From NCBI RefSeq assembly GCF_014205155.1, contig NZ_JACHMX010000001.1, forward strand, positions 2,108,001-2,172,000: a DNA stretch of 64,000 bases. The letters are read 5' to 3'. This stretch comes from Amycolatopsis umgeniensis (lineage in GTDB: Bacteria; Actinomycetota; Actinomycetes; Mycobacteriales; Pseudonocardiaceae). The position numbers were made by a program, and so were the translations under genes. Position 1 is the first letter of the stretch; each line of letters begins with the position of its first letter. The notes beneath the pieces are model-generated. The model had not been told where the DNA came from. It made no database searches and was given only the letters and a program-made list of their open reading frames with translations. Of this stretch, positions 62,621-64,000 are shown piece after piece.

Positions 62621-64000
62621 TCACCCGATTCCAGGGATGAGACGGACGAGCAGGTCGATCAGCCAGATCCCGAGGAACGGGCTGACGATGCCGCCGAGGC
62701 CGTAGACCAGCAGGTTCCGGCGCAGCAGCGCCGAGGCCGACGACGGCTTGTACCGGACGCCGCGCAGGGCGAGCGGGATCAGCCCGACGATGATCAGGGC
62801 GTTGAAGATGACCGCCGAAAGGATCGCCGACTTCGGCGTCGCGAGCTGCATGATGTTGAGCGCGCCGAGCTGGGCGAAGATGCCGGTGAACATCGCGGGC
62901 AGGATGGCGAAGTACTTCGCGAGGTCGTTGGCGACGCTGAAGGTGGTCAGCGCGCCGCGGGTGATCAGCAGCTGCTTGCCGATCTCCACGATCTCGATCA
63001 GCTTCGTCGGGTCGGAGTCGAGGTCCACCATGTTCCCCGCCTCCTTGGCGGCGGAGGTCCCGGTGTTCATCGCGACGCCGACGTCGGACTGCGCGAGCGC
63101 GGGGGCGTCGTTGGTGCCGTCGCCGGTCATCGCGACCAGCCTCCCGCCCTCCTGCTCCTTCTTGATCAGCGCCATCTTGTCTTCGGGCTTGGCCTCGGCG
63201 AGATAGTCGTCGACACCCGCGTCCGCGGCGATCGCCTTGGCGGTCAGCGGGTTGTCCCCGGTGATCATCACGGTCTTGATGCCCATCGCGCGGAGCTGGA
63301 CGAACCGCTCCTTCATCCCGGGTTTCACCACATCGGACAGCCGGATCACGCCGCGCACGAACGCTTTCGCGCCGTCGTACTCCGCGACCACCAGCGGGGT
63401 CCCGCCCTGCTGGCTGATCTCGTCCACGACACGCTCGGTCTCGTCCGGCATGTCGCCGCCGCGTTCGCGGACCCACGCCCGCACCGAGGCGGTGGCGCCC
63501 TTGCGGACCTGGCGTTCCCCGATGTCGATACCGCTCATCCGGGTCTGCGCGGTGAACTCGACGAAGTCCGCGAGCTTCTCGTCCCCGGACGCCGTCTCCT
63601 CGAGACCGTGCTCCCTCGCGACGAGTTCGACGATGCTGCGGCCTTCCGGCGTGCCGTCGGCCAGGCTGGACAGCCGGGCGGCCTTGGCGATGTCGTCCGA
63701 AGTGGACGATCCGACCGGGATCAGCTCGGTGGCCTTGCGGTTGCCGAAGGTGATCGTGCCGGTCTTGTCCAGCAGCAGCGTCGAGACGTCGCCCGCGGCC
63801 TCGACCGCGCGGCCACTCGTCGCGAGCACGTTGCGCTGCACCAGCCGGTCCATCCCCGCGATACCGATCGCGGACAGCAGCGCGCCGATCGTGGTCGGGA
63901 TCAGGCACACCAGCAACGCGGTCAGCACGATCACGGACTGCTGGCTGCCGGAGTAACCCGCCATCGGCTGCAGCGCCACGACGGCGAGCAGGAAGATGAT
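62621..64000 (-). CDS. kdpB: potassium-transporting ATPase ATP-binding subunit KdpB, partial
   Basis: The C-terminal 459 residues of the P-type ATPase subunit; the N-terminus lies outside the window, and the frame is open to base 64000. Phosphorylation motif [28 protein letters not shown] and hinge [11 protein letters not shown] are intact. kdpA and any kdpF must lie further upstream. Confidence 0.97.
   Translation of the reverse strand: MIFLLAVVALQPMAGYSGSQQSVIVLTALLVCLIPTTIGALLSAIGIAGMDRLVQRNVLATSGRAVEAAGDVSTLLLDKTGTITFGNRKATELIPVGSSTSDDIAKAARLSSLADGTPEGRSIVELVAREHGLEETASGDEKLADFVEFTAQTRMSGIDIGERQVRKGATASVRAWVRERGGDMPDETERVVDEISQQGGTPLVVAEYDGAKAFVRGVIRLSDVVKPGMKERFVQLRAMGIKTVMITGDNPLTAKAIAADAGVDDYLAEAKPEDKMALIKKEQEGGRLVAMTGDGTNDAPALAQSDVGVAMNTGTSAAKEAGNMVDLDSDPTKLIEIVEIGKQLLITRGALTTFSVANDLAKYFAILPAMFTGIFAQLGALNIMQLATPKSAILSAVIFNALIIVGLIPLALRGVRYKPSSASALLRRNLLVYGLGGIVSPFLGIWLIDLLVRLIPGIG

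Overview
The window is GC-rich actinobacterial chromosome. The GC-rich codon use, frequent GTG starts, several probable leaderless starts, an actinobacterial-type LexA box, a GlnR-like box and the gene set (amtB-glnK-glnD, Ku, PucR, AllR-type IclR, 13E12-like HNH protein, KdpDE) fit Pseudonocardiaceae, most likely Amycolatopsis or a close relative. The genus is an inference. I saw no rRNA, tRNA, CRISPR array, prophage or polyketide/NRPS genes.

Layout. 0-7.8 kb: end of an NmrA-like reductase gene, Ku (ku), a small unknown gene, the nitrogen operon amtB-glnK-glnD (minus strand, GlnR-like box upstream), then an RlmA-like methyltransferase and an FhuF-like Fe-S protein. 7.8-13.9 kb: two hairpin repeats, an orphan LuxR regulator, and a tightly coupled five-gene operon of unknown function. 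It encodes an acidic-to-basic dipolar protein, a predicted HEXXH metallopeptidase and three unknown proteins, and is the best candidate for an undescribed system. 13.9-18.1 kb: metY with a CoA-binding protein, a secreted ricin-type lectin protein and a 58-aa membrane protein. 18.1-22.7 kb: urate and allantoin breakdown (alc, allB, HTH protein, uraD, uraH, uricase). 22.7-27.2 kb: secreted peptidase/lipase genes and a TetR gene. 27.2-36.6 kb: a seven-gene purine operon on the minus strand (three xanthine dehydrogenase subunits, 8-oxoguanine deaminase-like, guanine deaminase, AzgA-like permease, AtzF-C-like protein) with PucR and MarR regulators opposite. 36.6-42.7 kb: DsbA-like, GNAT, epoxide hydrolase/CGNR pair, a LexA-box-controlled DUF222/HNH gene, and a decayed second copy interrupted by a defective IS3-family element. 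42.7-48.7 kb: malate synthase with a CitE-like partner and an AllR-type regulator, then a TetR/DHA2 efflux pair. 48.7-57.8 kb: ftsY, anmK plus a sodium-solute symporter, a DUF3455 protein, smc and acyP. 57.8-64 kb: a Pro/Thr-rich exported protein and kdpE-kdpD-kdpC-kdpB (kdpB cut by the window end).

How the genes work together. Guanine, 8-oxoguanine, xanthine and urate are taken to allantoin, allantoate and ureidoglycolate. The glyoxylate that follows is the substrate of malate synthase about 23 kb away. Matching 15-bp dyads lie before allB and between aceB and the IclR gene, which suggests one AllR-type regulon. The AmtB-GlnK-GlnD ammonium-sensing operon lies in the same window.

Two non-genic signals stand out. 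Three families of long stem-loops occupy five of twelve convergent gene junctions, while four other junctions overlap at their stop codons by 10-11 bp. A quasi-palindromic word, GTCC-N5-GGAC with ACA or TGT in the spacer, recurs inside coding sequences far more often than base composition predicts.
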